A stretch of 64,000 nt of DNA from NCBI RefSeq assembly GCF_002217435.1, contig NZ_MUHF01000022.1, forward strand, positions 25,413 to 89,412, in the 5' to 3' direction. Source of the DNA: Flavobacterium reichenbachii (GTDB lineage: Bacteria; Bacteroidota; Bacteroidia; Flavobacteriales; Flavobacteriaceae). Positions 27,049-34,440 of the stretch are shown here, piece by piece (position 1 is the stretch's first letter; every line of letters starts with the position of its first letter). The translations under genes and the position numbers were made by a program. The notes under the pieces are model-generated. The model was not told the DNA's origin. It saw nothing but the letters and a program-made list of their open reading frames with translations, and ran no database searches.

Positions 27049-27441
27049 GGTCAAGTTTAAGTTACTTCACGAAACCACTATTAGATTTATACTTAATACC
27101 ATTATCTCTTTATTTTATATTTGAAGCAGTAGCTCAGCGGTAGAGCAGGTAGTTTTGAAATTATCACTAAAAGGTCAATCCAAACTTACTTCGTACACTT
27201 CTAATGTCCAGGTCGTGGGTTCGAATCCCATCTGCTTCACAATTAATGGTCAATTAAAACTTACTTCTTAGGTTCGATTCCTAACTTCCGAAAGGAAGTT
27301 GACGGTTTATTAAGTATTAAAATTATCATTAATAAAAAATGAGGGTCAAAATTAGCTTACTTCTCGGGGAAACCCACAAACTTCCAATTTGAATCAGCTA
27401 ATTCATTACACTCAAATTTAAGGTCAAGTGTTTCTTACTTC
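27049..27441 (+). ncRNA. Structured leader with five copies of a 20-nt motif
   Basis: Five copies of GGTCAANNNNNNSTTACTTC, always exactly 20 nt, lie at 27049-27068, 27173-27192, 27248-27267, 27344-27363 and 27422-27441. Several are followed by small hairpins: ttagg-ttcgatt-cctaa and aacttcc-gaaa-ggaagtt after copy 3, ggg-gaaa-ccc after copy 4. The region has no open reading frame, lies between the doubled operator-promoter and the RING/TerD-like gene at 27501, and is read toward that gene. It therefore looks like a structured RNA, either as a leader or as separate processed small RNAs. I know of no named family for it. Confidence 0.6.
27123..27239 (+). ncRNA. tRNA-like RNA with an enlarged anticodon region
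   Basis: Acceptor arms GAAGCAG (27123-27129) and CTGCTTC (27232-27238) pair perfectly. The D-arm (gctc-agcggta-gagc) and T-arm (gtggg-ttcgaat-cccat) are canonical, and a discriminator A follows. Between the D- and T-arms, where a tRNA has about 22 bases, there are more than 65. These include copy 2 of the 20-nt motif. A weak ggtag/ttatc stem with an 8-base loop could be a remnant anticodon arm. It is either a tRNA carrying an intron-like insert or a dedicated tRNA mimic. Function in translation seems unlikely as it stands. Confidence 0.7.
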
Positions 27442-27500
27442 AAAACTCTTTTAGGTAGAAATCAGAAACGCCATTATCTAAATTTTAAAAATTAAAAAAA

Positions 27501-29741
27501 ATGAAAACAAAAGAATTATTAAAAATCAGTTTACGTCAGAATGCTATTTTCATTCCATCAGAAATGATTGTGAATGATACTAAAAATTTATCAGGAATAA
27601 CATCGGTTTTTGCAGCCAATGTTTCAAAACTCGGATTTACATTTTCAGAATCGTTATTACACGCTCTAAACAACGTAAATCCGAAATATAAAATCGAAGT
27701 TTTAGAAGTGCTGAGAGAAGTTTTAGGAACCGATAAAAACTGGACGCCTTTGGTGAAAGAATGGAATATCCCGACAGGAGAATCTGTTTTGGATCATATT
27801 GTGACGTATTTCGGAAATGTTTTTCAAACTAAAAACGGAACTACTTTACAATGCGGACATATTATCCCATTTAATACTTTTCCATTAGAAAAATACAATG
27901 GATGCCCTTTTTGCGGTACTCCGTTTGAATTCGGAAAATTGGAACATATTGGACAATCAAGCAAATTAAAAACGCTTGAATTATGGAATGAAAAAGAATT
28001 AGAGAACTTTTATACATCTTTATTACAATCAAAAACGGCTTTAGACGCTACTCAGGTAGAAAGTTTAAAAACGGCTATGAAATATTTGCCTTTGCCAAAA
28101 GCAGCAATCACAATGAAGGAAACTTTAATGCTGGTAATTGATCTTTTGATTGAAAACGGTAAAGAAGAGGAAGCGTCTCAATTTTTAAAAACGCCAACGG
28201 ATATTTTACGTTATTTATGGTTTAAAAACACCGGTTTATTACAAATTATAGAACCAAAAACGATTGTAAAAAGAGCGTCTAAAAATGGACAGCATTTTTT
28301 TAATGTTTTAGAGACAAGCGCGCAGGCGAGAATTGCAGCTGCAAAAGATTTGAAACTTAAATATTCCCGAAAAGAATGTTTGATGGTCGCTTCGTGGCTG
28401 AACAATATGGAAATGGAAGTAGAAACAATTTGCGAAATCATGCATCCAAAAAGAGGAATGTGGGTTCGTTTTATCCGTGCTTTGCGTTTGGCAGAATACA
28501 GCAAAAGAAAAGGATTTGAGAAATTGAATTTTTTAATGGATGTATTTTACAACCAGGTTTATGATGTTTGGCAAAGTAAAGTGAACACATCCAGATTGAA
28601 ATTTGATGCCGATAAAACATTTGCATTGTTAAAACAGCGTCCGGGATTGTTTGCACGTTCATTATTTTCGAATATGCTTTGGTTTGGTGCAGCCGAAACT
28701 ATTGCTCATTTTGAAGAAATCATCGATAAAGTTCCAGCGAGATTGGTGTTTACACTAAATATGTACGCGCAAAACTATTTTGATAAAAAGATCTCAAGAA
28801 GTGTAAAACCTTTGGGCGGAACCAATAAACGAATTCAGCCAAATGCTTTATTGGGTTTATATGATGATGAACAGTTAGAAGCCATGAAAACTCAGATCGA
28901 AGAATTATGTCTTTTGGCGATGAAAAAACGATTTGCAGCTGTTCCTAATCCAAACAAAACAATTTTTATCGATCCGCAATTGTTTAACATTCCGGTTTCT
29001 ATAGGAGACCGAAGTGATACTGTTCAGGATTTGCCGGTTGCTTTAATGGGAACACGTTTCCCGATTGAAGGAAACGAAGTGCGATTGTTTATGCAATGGG
29101 GTAAAGACTTGCCTGCACAGCATTTGGATATGGATTTAAGCTGTCATATTGCATACGAAAACAGTTCAGATATTTGTTCTTTCAGCCGATTAAATACCAC
29201 AGGTTGTCAGCATAGCGGGGATATCCGAAGCATTCCGAATAAAATTGGAACAGCGGAATATATCAACATCAATATTGACGAATTGGCTAAAGCCAATGCC
29301 AAATTTGTAGCTTTTACCTGCAATGCCTACAGCAACGGAAGCATAACGCCAAATTTGGTTGTGGGTTGGATGAACAGCAAATATCCGATGAAAATTTCGG
29401 AACGAACGGGTGTGGCTTACGATCCGTCGTGTGTAGATCATCAGGTTCGTGTGACACAGAATGTTGCCAAAGGTTTGGTTTTTGGAGTGTTGGATGTAGC
29501 CAAAAGAGAAATCGTTTGGTTAGAGATGACTTTTGGAGGTCAGGTTGTTGGAGGTTTGGATTTTAAAGGAGTTCAGGCATTGTTATCAAAACTAAAAAGC
29601 AAATTGAATATCGGTCGTTTGTTACAGCTTAAAGCGGAAGCTCAAGGCTTGATAATTACCAATGATGTAATTGCCGATGAGGTTTATACAGCGCAATGGG
29701 CCATGAATCCAGCTGTTGTGACACAATTATTAATAGATTAA
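27501..29741 (+). CDS. RING-like zinc and TerD-like protein (MXAN_6230/SCO0854 family candidate)
   Basis: The 746-residue protein starts with a helical domain. A RING-like zinc module follows at about residues 115-140 (TLQCGHIIPFNTFPLEKYNGCPFCGTPF), then a long helical-repeat region with LLKQRPGLFARSLFSNMLWFG and KVPARLVFTLNMYAQNYF. The C-terminal TerD-like beta domain is at about 510-640 (MGTRFPIEGNEVRLFMQWGKDLP ... LDMDLSCHIAYENSS ... NIDELAKANAKFVAFTCNAYS). This order fits, from memory, the MXAN_6230/SCO0854 RING-domain family. The molecular function is unknown. It is the first protein gene downstream of the operator-controlled tRNA-like leader. Confidence 0.65.
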   Translation: MKTKELLKISLRQNAIFIPSEMIVNDTKNLSGITSVFAANVSKLGFTFSESLLHALNNVNPKYKIEVLEVLREVLGTDKNWTPLVKEWNIPTGESVLDHIVTYFGNVFQTKNGTTLQCGHIIPFNTFPLEKYNGCPFCGTPFEFGKLEHIGQSSKLKTLELWNEKELENFYTSLLQSKTALDATQVESLKTAMKYLPLPKAAITMKETLMLVIDLLIENGKEEEASQFLKTPTDILRYLWFKNTGLLQIIEPKTIVKRASKNGQHFFNVLETSAQARIAAAKDLKLKYSRKECLMVASWLNNMEMEVETICEIMHPKRGMWVRFIRALRLAEYSKRKGFEKLNFLMDVFYNQVYDVWQSKVNTSRLKFDADKTFALLKQRPGLFARSLFSNMLWFGAAETIAHFEEIIDKVPARLVFTLNMYAQNYFDKKISRSVKPLGGTNKRIQPNALLGLYDDEQLEAMKTQIEELCLLAMKKRFAAVPNPNKTIFIDPQLFNIPVSIGDRSDTVQDLPVALMGTRFPIEGNEVRLFMQWGKDLPAQHLDMDLSCHIAYENSSDICSFSRLNTTGCQHSGDIRSIPNKIGTAEYININIDELAKANAKFVAFTCNAYSNGSITPNLVVGWMNSKYPMKISERTGVAYDPSCVDHQVRVTQNVAKGLVFGVLDVAKREIVWLEMTFGGQVVGGLDFKGVQALLSKLKSKLNIGRLLQLKAEAQGLIITNDVIADEVYTAQWAMNPAVVTQLLID

Positions 29742-29745
29742 TTTT

Positions 29746-29780
29746 AAACCACGGATTCTTAAACAGGTTCGTGGTTTTTC
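29746..29780 (+). terminator. Terminator of the RING/TerD-like gene
   Basis: Arms aaaccacg / cgtggttt are followed by a T-run, immediately after the stop codon at 29741. Confidence 0.75.
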
Positions 29781-29797
29781 ACTTTTAAAATTAAATT

Positions 29798-30340
29798 ATG
29801 CTGACAATCAAAGATATAAAGTACAAAGCCGAAAAGAAATTTAAAACAATAAAGATTAGAAATGATGTTTGGGGATTTCAAATACAGCGAAATACTAAAT
29901 TTATAAAGGGAATCAGCAGAAAAAACATTGATAAATTACAGCTATTGTTCGGATTTGATTTTCCCTGGGATTACAGAGAAATGCTTTTAATTATTGGCGG
30001 ATTAGATACAGATGAGATTTCTATTGATCCAGACGGAGAAGATGAAGTTGAATTTCATAATTTTTTTTATCAATACCCAAGAGATATAGAAAAAGTACAG
30101 CATGTGCTTGAAGATATAAAAACAAATATAATGTTTGCAGAAGAAGCTTTAACCCAAGCTGGATTTGATGTTTCTAAAATCGTTGGATATATTCCCATTT
30201 ATTACCTCAGAGTACTTGTTGTTTTCGAAAATAAAAATCTTTCTCCGGTTATTTCAGTTTGTGGCAGCGATATAATTGTATATGGGAATGATTTGAAAGA
30301 GTATCTAAAGAATGAATTTTGCAGAAATCCTAATAACTAA
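29798..30340 (+). CDS. SMI1/KNR4 (SUKH)-like protein
   Basis: The 180-residue protein has a segment resembling the SUKH fold (ISRKNIDKLQLLFGFDFPWDYREMLLIIGGLDTDEISIDPDGEDEVEFHNF). Such proteins act as immunity or regulatory partners in bacteria. The similarity is moderate and only by eye. It lies directly upstream of two paralogous nucleotidyltransferase-like genes with a 2-base gap and is probably in their operon. Confidence 0.5.
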   Translation: MLTIKDIKYKAEKKFKTIKIRNDVWGFQIQRNTKFIKGISRKNIDKLQLLFGFDFPWDYREMLLIIGGLDTDEISIDPDGEDEVEFHNFFYQYPRDIEKVQHVLEDIKTNIMFAEEALTQAGFDVSKIVGYIPIYYLRVLVVFENKNLSPVISVCGSDIIVYGNDLKEYLKNEFCRNPNN

Positions 30341-30342
30341 AC

Positions 30343-31113
30343 ATGAAAACTACATTTCCATATCCCTATTACATTTACGGTTCTGAAGATTCTACAGACC
30401 AAGACGTAATTATTATCATTCCTAAAGAAGAAATGCCCGAAACGCAGGAAGAACGAAAAAACAAAGTTCTTTTTCTTTTGAAAGAATATAATCTGAATTG
30501 GAATGCAACTTTTGCAGTAATAGAAAACGGAAAAATCACAGATACTATTTACACCAAATCGTGGATTGATTCGCTCAATAATGCATTGCTGGAAACGTAT
30601 TTTCTGCATGCACAAAAGCACGAGTTATTAGTAAGAGAAAAGCATGTTAGAAATAAAACACTGGCGATTTATAAAGCAGTTCGCACCGTTTTGACGCTAT
30701 TGACAAGAACAGAATACAGAACGCAGATTCGGCCAATTTTAAAAGGAATCCACGATTTTAATTTAAAACTGGAAGCACTTTGTAAAGTCGATTTTACTGC
30801 TGTTTCAGAGTTCAATCAAAAAAACACAGCAGACGCTGATATTTGGAAAATCATCGCTTTTTATGTCGGACAGAACATTGCTCTGATTGAAAATGATATT
30901 GAGATTTATACGAAAAAGAATTTGGTAAAAACGTTTCCAGATTTAGAGCCTTTTATTTATAGAAAAGAAATTACAGCAACTGAAAAAATAGTTTTACAAC
31001 AATACATAAACCGCTGGTTAAAGCTTCTTAATAATTTCGGTACGTTTCGATCTGAAAATGGATTTTTAATTTGTAAAGAAGAAAAAATCGATATGCTGAA
31101 CGAAAAATTTTAA
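30343..31113 (+). CDS. Divergent nucleotidyltransferase-like protein A
   Basis: The 256-residue protein begins with PYPYYIYGSEDSTDQDVIIIIPKEEMPET. The GS followed by DxDV is the hallmark of the polymerase-beta nucleotidyltransferase active site (GS, then the Asp pair that binds metal). The rest is helical. It is a paralogue of the next gene: the N-terminus, the middle (RTVLTLLTRTEYRTQIR / RMILSFLSKTEYRAAIK) and the EIYTKKNLVKTFPDLEPFIYRKE / EVYTKNDIAESFPELEKYLFREQ block align. A role in adding or removing terminal nucleotides in RNA repair is plausible but unproven. Confidence 0.55.
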   Translation: MKTTFPYPYYIYGSEDSTDQDVIIIIPKEEMPETQEERKNKVLFLLKEYNLNWNATFAVIENGKITDTIYTKSWIDSLNNALLETYFLHAQKHELLVREKHVRNKTLAIYKAVRTVLTLLTRTEYRTQIRPILKGIHDFNLKLEALCKVDFTAVSEFNQKNTADADIWKIIAFYVGQNIALIENDIEIYTKKNLVKTFPDLEPFIYRKEITATEKIVLQQYINRWLKLLNNFGTFRSENGFLICKEEKIDMLNEKF

Positions 31114-31116
31114 ACG

Positions 31117-31848
31117 ATGAAAAAAACGCCTGTCTATCAAATATTTGGTTCTGAAAATTCGCTCGATGTTGATGTGGTTTTCTTTGTTGAAGAAATGCCT
31201 GAAACAATCTTGGAAAAACTTTCATTAGCAAAAGAACTTACGCAATCTACAGCATTAAATTATCCTGAAAAAGTGATTAATGCCAATCTTGCTGTTTGTC
31301 AAAATGGTCATTTAGTTGAGGTTTACAAAGGCACAACCGACGAATTGAATAATTCCTTGTTTTATACGTACGATTTTCATCAACAGCACTATAACAATAA
31401 GATCAATATACTTTTAAAAAGAGATGTTGATTTGAAATTTTTGAGAAGCACCCGAATGATTTTATCTTTTTTGAGTAAAACAGAATACCGTGCTGCCATA
31501 AAAAATGCTTTAAAAAGTGATTTAAAGGAAAAAATTCAAACTTTAGAAAAAATTGATCTAAATGAGATTTCTTCTTTCGGGAGAAATACAAACCAACAAG
31601 ATGTTTTAAAATCAATAGCGTTCCAGCTTGGGCAGTCAATTTTACTTGACGGAGGGAAAGAAGTTTATACAAAAAATGATATTGCGGAAAGTTTTCCGGA
31701 GTTAGAAAAATATCTGTTCAGGGAGCAGCATACGGATAATGAAAATTTACAGCAATACCTTTTAAAATTTGTCGAGATACTTAAAAACAGAATGCCAAAA
31801 ATGCGAAAGTTTTTAGAATACAAGTACGAAGAAATTAATAATTTTTAA
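31117..31848 (+). CDS. Divergent nucleotidyltransferase-like protein B (paralogue)
   Basis: The 243-residue paralogue of the preceding gene starts 3 bases after its stop. Its active-site-like motif is YQIFGSENSLDVDVVFFVEEMPET (GS...DxDV). The two copies have diverged substantially, which suggests distinct roles or a heterodimer. It ends exactly at the operator of the RNA ligase gene: the first base of palindrome 3 overlaps its stop codon. Confidence 0.55.
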   Translation: MKKTPVYQIFGSENSLDVDVVFFVEEMPETILEKLSLAKELTQSTALNYPEKVINANLAVCQNGHLVEVYKGTTDELNNSLFYTYDFHQQHYNNKINILLKRDVDLKFLRSTRMILSFLSKTEYRAAIKNALKSDLKEKIQTLEKIDLNEISSFGRNTNQQDVLKSIAFQLGQSILLDGGKEVYTKNDIAESFPELEKYLFREQHTDNENLQQYLLKFVEILKNRMPKMRKFLEYKYEEINNF

Positions 31849-31870
31849 CTGCGCAAAATAACTGCGCAGT
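31848..31870 (+). promoter_or_regulatory. Operator palindrome 3, RNA ligase promoter
   Basis: ACTGCGCA-N7-TGCGCAGT is a perfect dyad. AATCTTTG follows after 8 bases (31879-31886), 18 bases before the ATG of the RNA ligase. Confidence 0.8.
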
Positions 31871-31903
31871 AGTTTTTGAATCTTTGTTTAAAGATTAGAA
31901 CAC

Positions 31904-32920
31904 ATGAATACAGTACTTTTAAACGAAATGATTTCTAAAAATTATATCAGAGTTAACAAACACCCTGAATATGATTTATATATTTATAATTATACTCAAA
32001 ATGCTCAATTTGAGCGTATTTGGAATGAAGTAACTTTGGCGTGCCGAGGTTTGATTTTAGACGAAAAAGGAAATGTAATTGCAAGACCTTTTCCTAAGTT
32101 TTTCAATTTGGGTGAAATAGAAAATCAAATGCTTCCTGACACAACTTTTGAAGTCTATGATAAAATGGATGGATCGCTTGGAATTTTGTACTGGATCAAC
32201 GATGTGCCTTTTATGGCAAGCCGAGGTTCTTTTGCAAGCGAGCAATCAGACAAAGCAAATGAAATGCTGCAGGGGAAATACAGAAATTCTTGGTCACTTT
32301 TGGATAAAAATAAAACCTATTTGTTTGAAATTATTTATCCAGAAAATAGAATTGTATTAGATTATGGCGCATCAGAAGAGTTGGTTTTGCTGGCTGTTGT
32401 CGATACAGATTCCGGAGAAGAATTTCCTCTTGAAGATGTTGGTTTTCCTATGGTTGAAAAATACGATGGAATCAAAGATATTCTGACTTTAAAAGAAATG
32501 GAACTTGCTAACAAAGAAGGTTTTATCATTAAATACGCGAACAATTTCCGTGTAAAAATTAAATTTGATGAATACTTTCGTTTGCACCGAATCATTACTC
32601 AGGTTTCTAATTTGAATATCTGGGAATATTTAAAAGCAAATCAATCCTTTGAAGAAATTCTGGAACGCGTTCCCGATGAATTTTTTGATTGGGTAAAACA
32701 AACCAAAAACGATTTAGAAAACCATTATTCAGCAATCGAAAATCAATGTAAAATCGATTTTAAAGTTTTGGAATCTAGAAAAGAAACGGCTTCGTATTTT
32801 TTAACTTGTAAATATTCAAGAATATTATTTGCGATGCTGGATAACAGAGATTATTCGGAATTTATCTGGAAAACAATTCGCCCAAAATTTGAAAAACCGT
32901 TTAATAGAGAAGAAGAATAA
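31904..32920 (+). CDS. T4 Rnl1-type RNA ligase
   Basis: The 338-residue ATP-dependent RNA ligase has nucleotidyltransferase motif I VYDKMDGSLG with the adenylated Lys at about residue 87. It is preceded by the Rnl1-type CRGLILDEKGNVIARPFPKFFN. Motif III is YLFEIIYPENRIV, motif IV EGFIIKY and motif V RVKIKFDEY. It would seal 5'-phosphate and 3'-OH ends, classically in tRNA anticodon loops cut by ribotoxins (T4 Rnl1 repairs PrrC-cut tRNA-Lys). It has its own operator-controlled promoter. Confidence 0.9.
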   Translation: MNTVLLNEMISKNYIRVNKHPEYDLYIYNYTQNAQFERIWNEVTLACRGLILDEKGNVIARPFPKFFNLGEIENQMLPDTTFEVYDKMDGSLGILYWINDVPFMASRGSFASEQSDKANEMLQGKYRNSWSLLDKNKTYLFEIIYPENRIVLDYGASEELVLLAVVDTDSGEEFPLEDVGFPMVEKYDGIKDILTLKEMELANKEGFIIKYANNFRVKIKFDEYFRLHRIITQVSNLNIWEYLKANQSFEEILERVPDEFFDWVKQTKNDLENHYSAIENQCKIDFKVLESRKETASYFLTCKYSRILFAMLDNRDYSEFIWKTIRPKFEKPFNREEE

Positions 32921-32937
32921 ACTGTTTGGAGTAATTA

Positions 32938-33078
32938 TTTTTAACACATAGAAACATAGATTTTAGACTTTAACAAAAAAGATAAAAGAAAAAACTAGTT
33001 TTCACACATAGCTATGTGCATTGAAACAAGTGAAACGTCTTTACCCGTAAAGAAGAGCTATGAATCTATGTGTTAAAA
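32938..33078. repeat. Dispersed palindromic repeat, copy 1
   Basis: Terminal arms tttttaacacatag / ctatgtgttaaaa flank an internal acacatagctatgtg palindrome, aactagtt and gtgaaacgtcttta. A second copy with the same order of parts is at 50419-50558. It looks like a non-coding REP/MITE-like element. Confidence 0.8.
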
Positions 33079-33101
33079 TTGAAAAATAAAAATAATTTCA
33101 A

Positions 33102-33140
33102 ACTGCGCAAAATGACTGCGCAGTGACAAAGTTATATTTG
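33102..33140 (+). promoter_or_regulatory. Operator palindrome 4 and promoter of hen1 operon
   Basis: ACTGCGCA-N7-TGCGCAGT (33102-33124) is followed after exactly 8 bases by a consensus -7 box TATATTTG (33133-33140), 19 bases before the hen1 ATG. This is the best promoter match of the four and supports reading the palindromes as operators overlapping the -33/-7 spacer. Confidence 0.85.
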
Positions 33141-33159
33141 TCAAACAAAAATAAATGCC

Positions 33160-34437
33160 ATGATTATAAAACTTAAATCAGAAAATAAATACTTTTTAGA
33201 TATTCTTTACAAGAACCCAAATACCGATCAGGGTTTGTATTTGAAAGAATTGAAAAATGGGATTTTAATTGGAAATGTAATTGCCGAAAACGAATATCAC
33301 TGTGTCTTTTTGGATGGTAAAAACAGTTATCTGCCGGAGGAAGGAAATCAAATCGATTTTCAGAGCTACTGCAGTCCGTTACTGGCATTAAACATTGCAA
33401 CTGAGTTTTTTAATCATTTGTATAAAGAAAACAGCGTTTTAGACGAGACAATAATTTCCTGGCTGGATAAAAATTACGCTGAAGTGGATACCGAAAAATG
33501 TACCATCGAAGTTCCTACTTTTTTTCTTGACTCCAGTTGGTATAAAAACGAAAAATACCTTTTGTCTAAATATATTGACGGAATTACTTTAGTGAATAAA
33601 ATGGGTAACAATTACGAATTAAAGATTGAAGGCGCAACGGTAAGAGAAGCGGTTCAAAAATTCTCTTTGGTAGCATTATTTACACATTTTACCAACAGAT
33701 ATGCGGTATATACTTTTATCGATGATTATTTCATTCAGAAGCATATTACGATGTTTACCAATCTTAGTGGAATTCCGTATTTTGTATTTTATCTTTTTAT
33801 CAAGAGAATTATGCGTTCGCCGATTCAGTTTGAAAAATTTAAACCGCAGTTAGAAGCCTATTTTAAAAGTGAAGTGCAATTTGTTTTTACCGATACACAC
33901 CAATCCAGAAAAGAATTCATCTGCAGTAAAATCAATTTTGAGGAACCTGTTTTGGATTTTGGCTGCGGTGAATTGCAGTATTTTAAATTACTGAATAAGC
34001 GAGGCTTTACAGAGGAATATTATGCTTATGATGAGGTTGATTTTAAGCATGTTGCAGATAAAATTCAGTCGTTAGAAAAAGCAGACAATTTAGTGTGGAT
34101 TAAAAACCTAGAGGAACTTAAAGGTTTTGAAAACCAGATTATTTTAAGTGAAGTTATTGAGCACAACTCTCTAGAAGAAGCAAAATCGTTGTTGATCTGG
34201 ATTCGTGATAATACCAATTTTACCCAATTATTTGTGACAACGCCAGATAAAGATTTTAATGTGAATTATGAATTGACAGAAGAATTCAGGCACGACGATC
34301 ATGATTTCGAATTATCAAATGCAGAATTTGTAAAACTGATCGAGGAGATTTTTCCAAATCCGAAAAATTTCTACGGAGTAGGAGATTGTGTAAAAGGAGT
34401 TTATCCGACAAGTGCGGTAATCATTCAAAAAAAGTAA
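33160..34437 (+). CDS. hen1: 3'-terminal RNA ribose 2'-O-methyltransferase Hen1
   Basis: The 425-residue protein has an N-terminal Hen1-specific domain (about 1-240) and a C-terminal SAM methyltransferase. SAM motif I is PVLDFGCGELQYFK. The metal-binding ExxEH is SEVIEH at about residues 330-335, and FRHDDHDFEL at about 376-385 carries the other His ligand. Bacterial Hen1 methylates the 2'-OH of the 3'-terminal nucleotide at a broken RNA end before ligation, so the repaired site resists re-cleavage. It leads an operon with the Pnkp-type ligase 3 bases downstream. Confidence 0.93.
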   Translation: MIIKLKSENKYFLDILYKNPNTDQGLYLKELKNGILIGNVIAENEYHCVFLDGKNSYLPEEGNQIDFQSYCSPLLALNIATEFFNHLYKENSVLDETIISWLDKNYAEVDTEKCTIEVPTFFLDSSWYKNEKYLLSKYIDGITLVNKMGNNYELKIEGATVREAVQKFSLVALFTHFTNRYAVYTFIDDYFIQKHITMFTNLSGIPYFVFYLFIKRIMRSPIQFEKFKPQLEAYFKSEVQFVFTDTHQSRKEFICSKINFEEPVLDFGCGELQYFKLLNKRGFTEEYYAYDEVDFKHVADKIQSLEKADNLVWIKNLEELKGFENQIILSEVIEHNSLEEAKSLLIWIRDNTNFTQLFVTTPDKDFNVNYELTEEFRHDDHDFELSNAEFVKLIEEIFPNPKNFYGVGDCVKGVYPTSAVIIQKK

Positions 34438-34440
34438 AAA

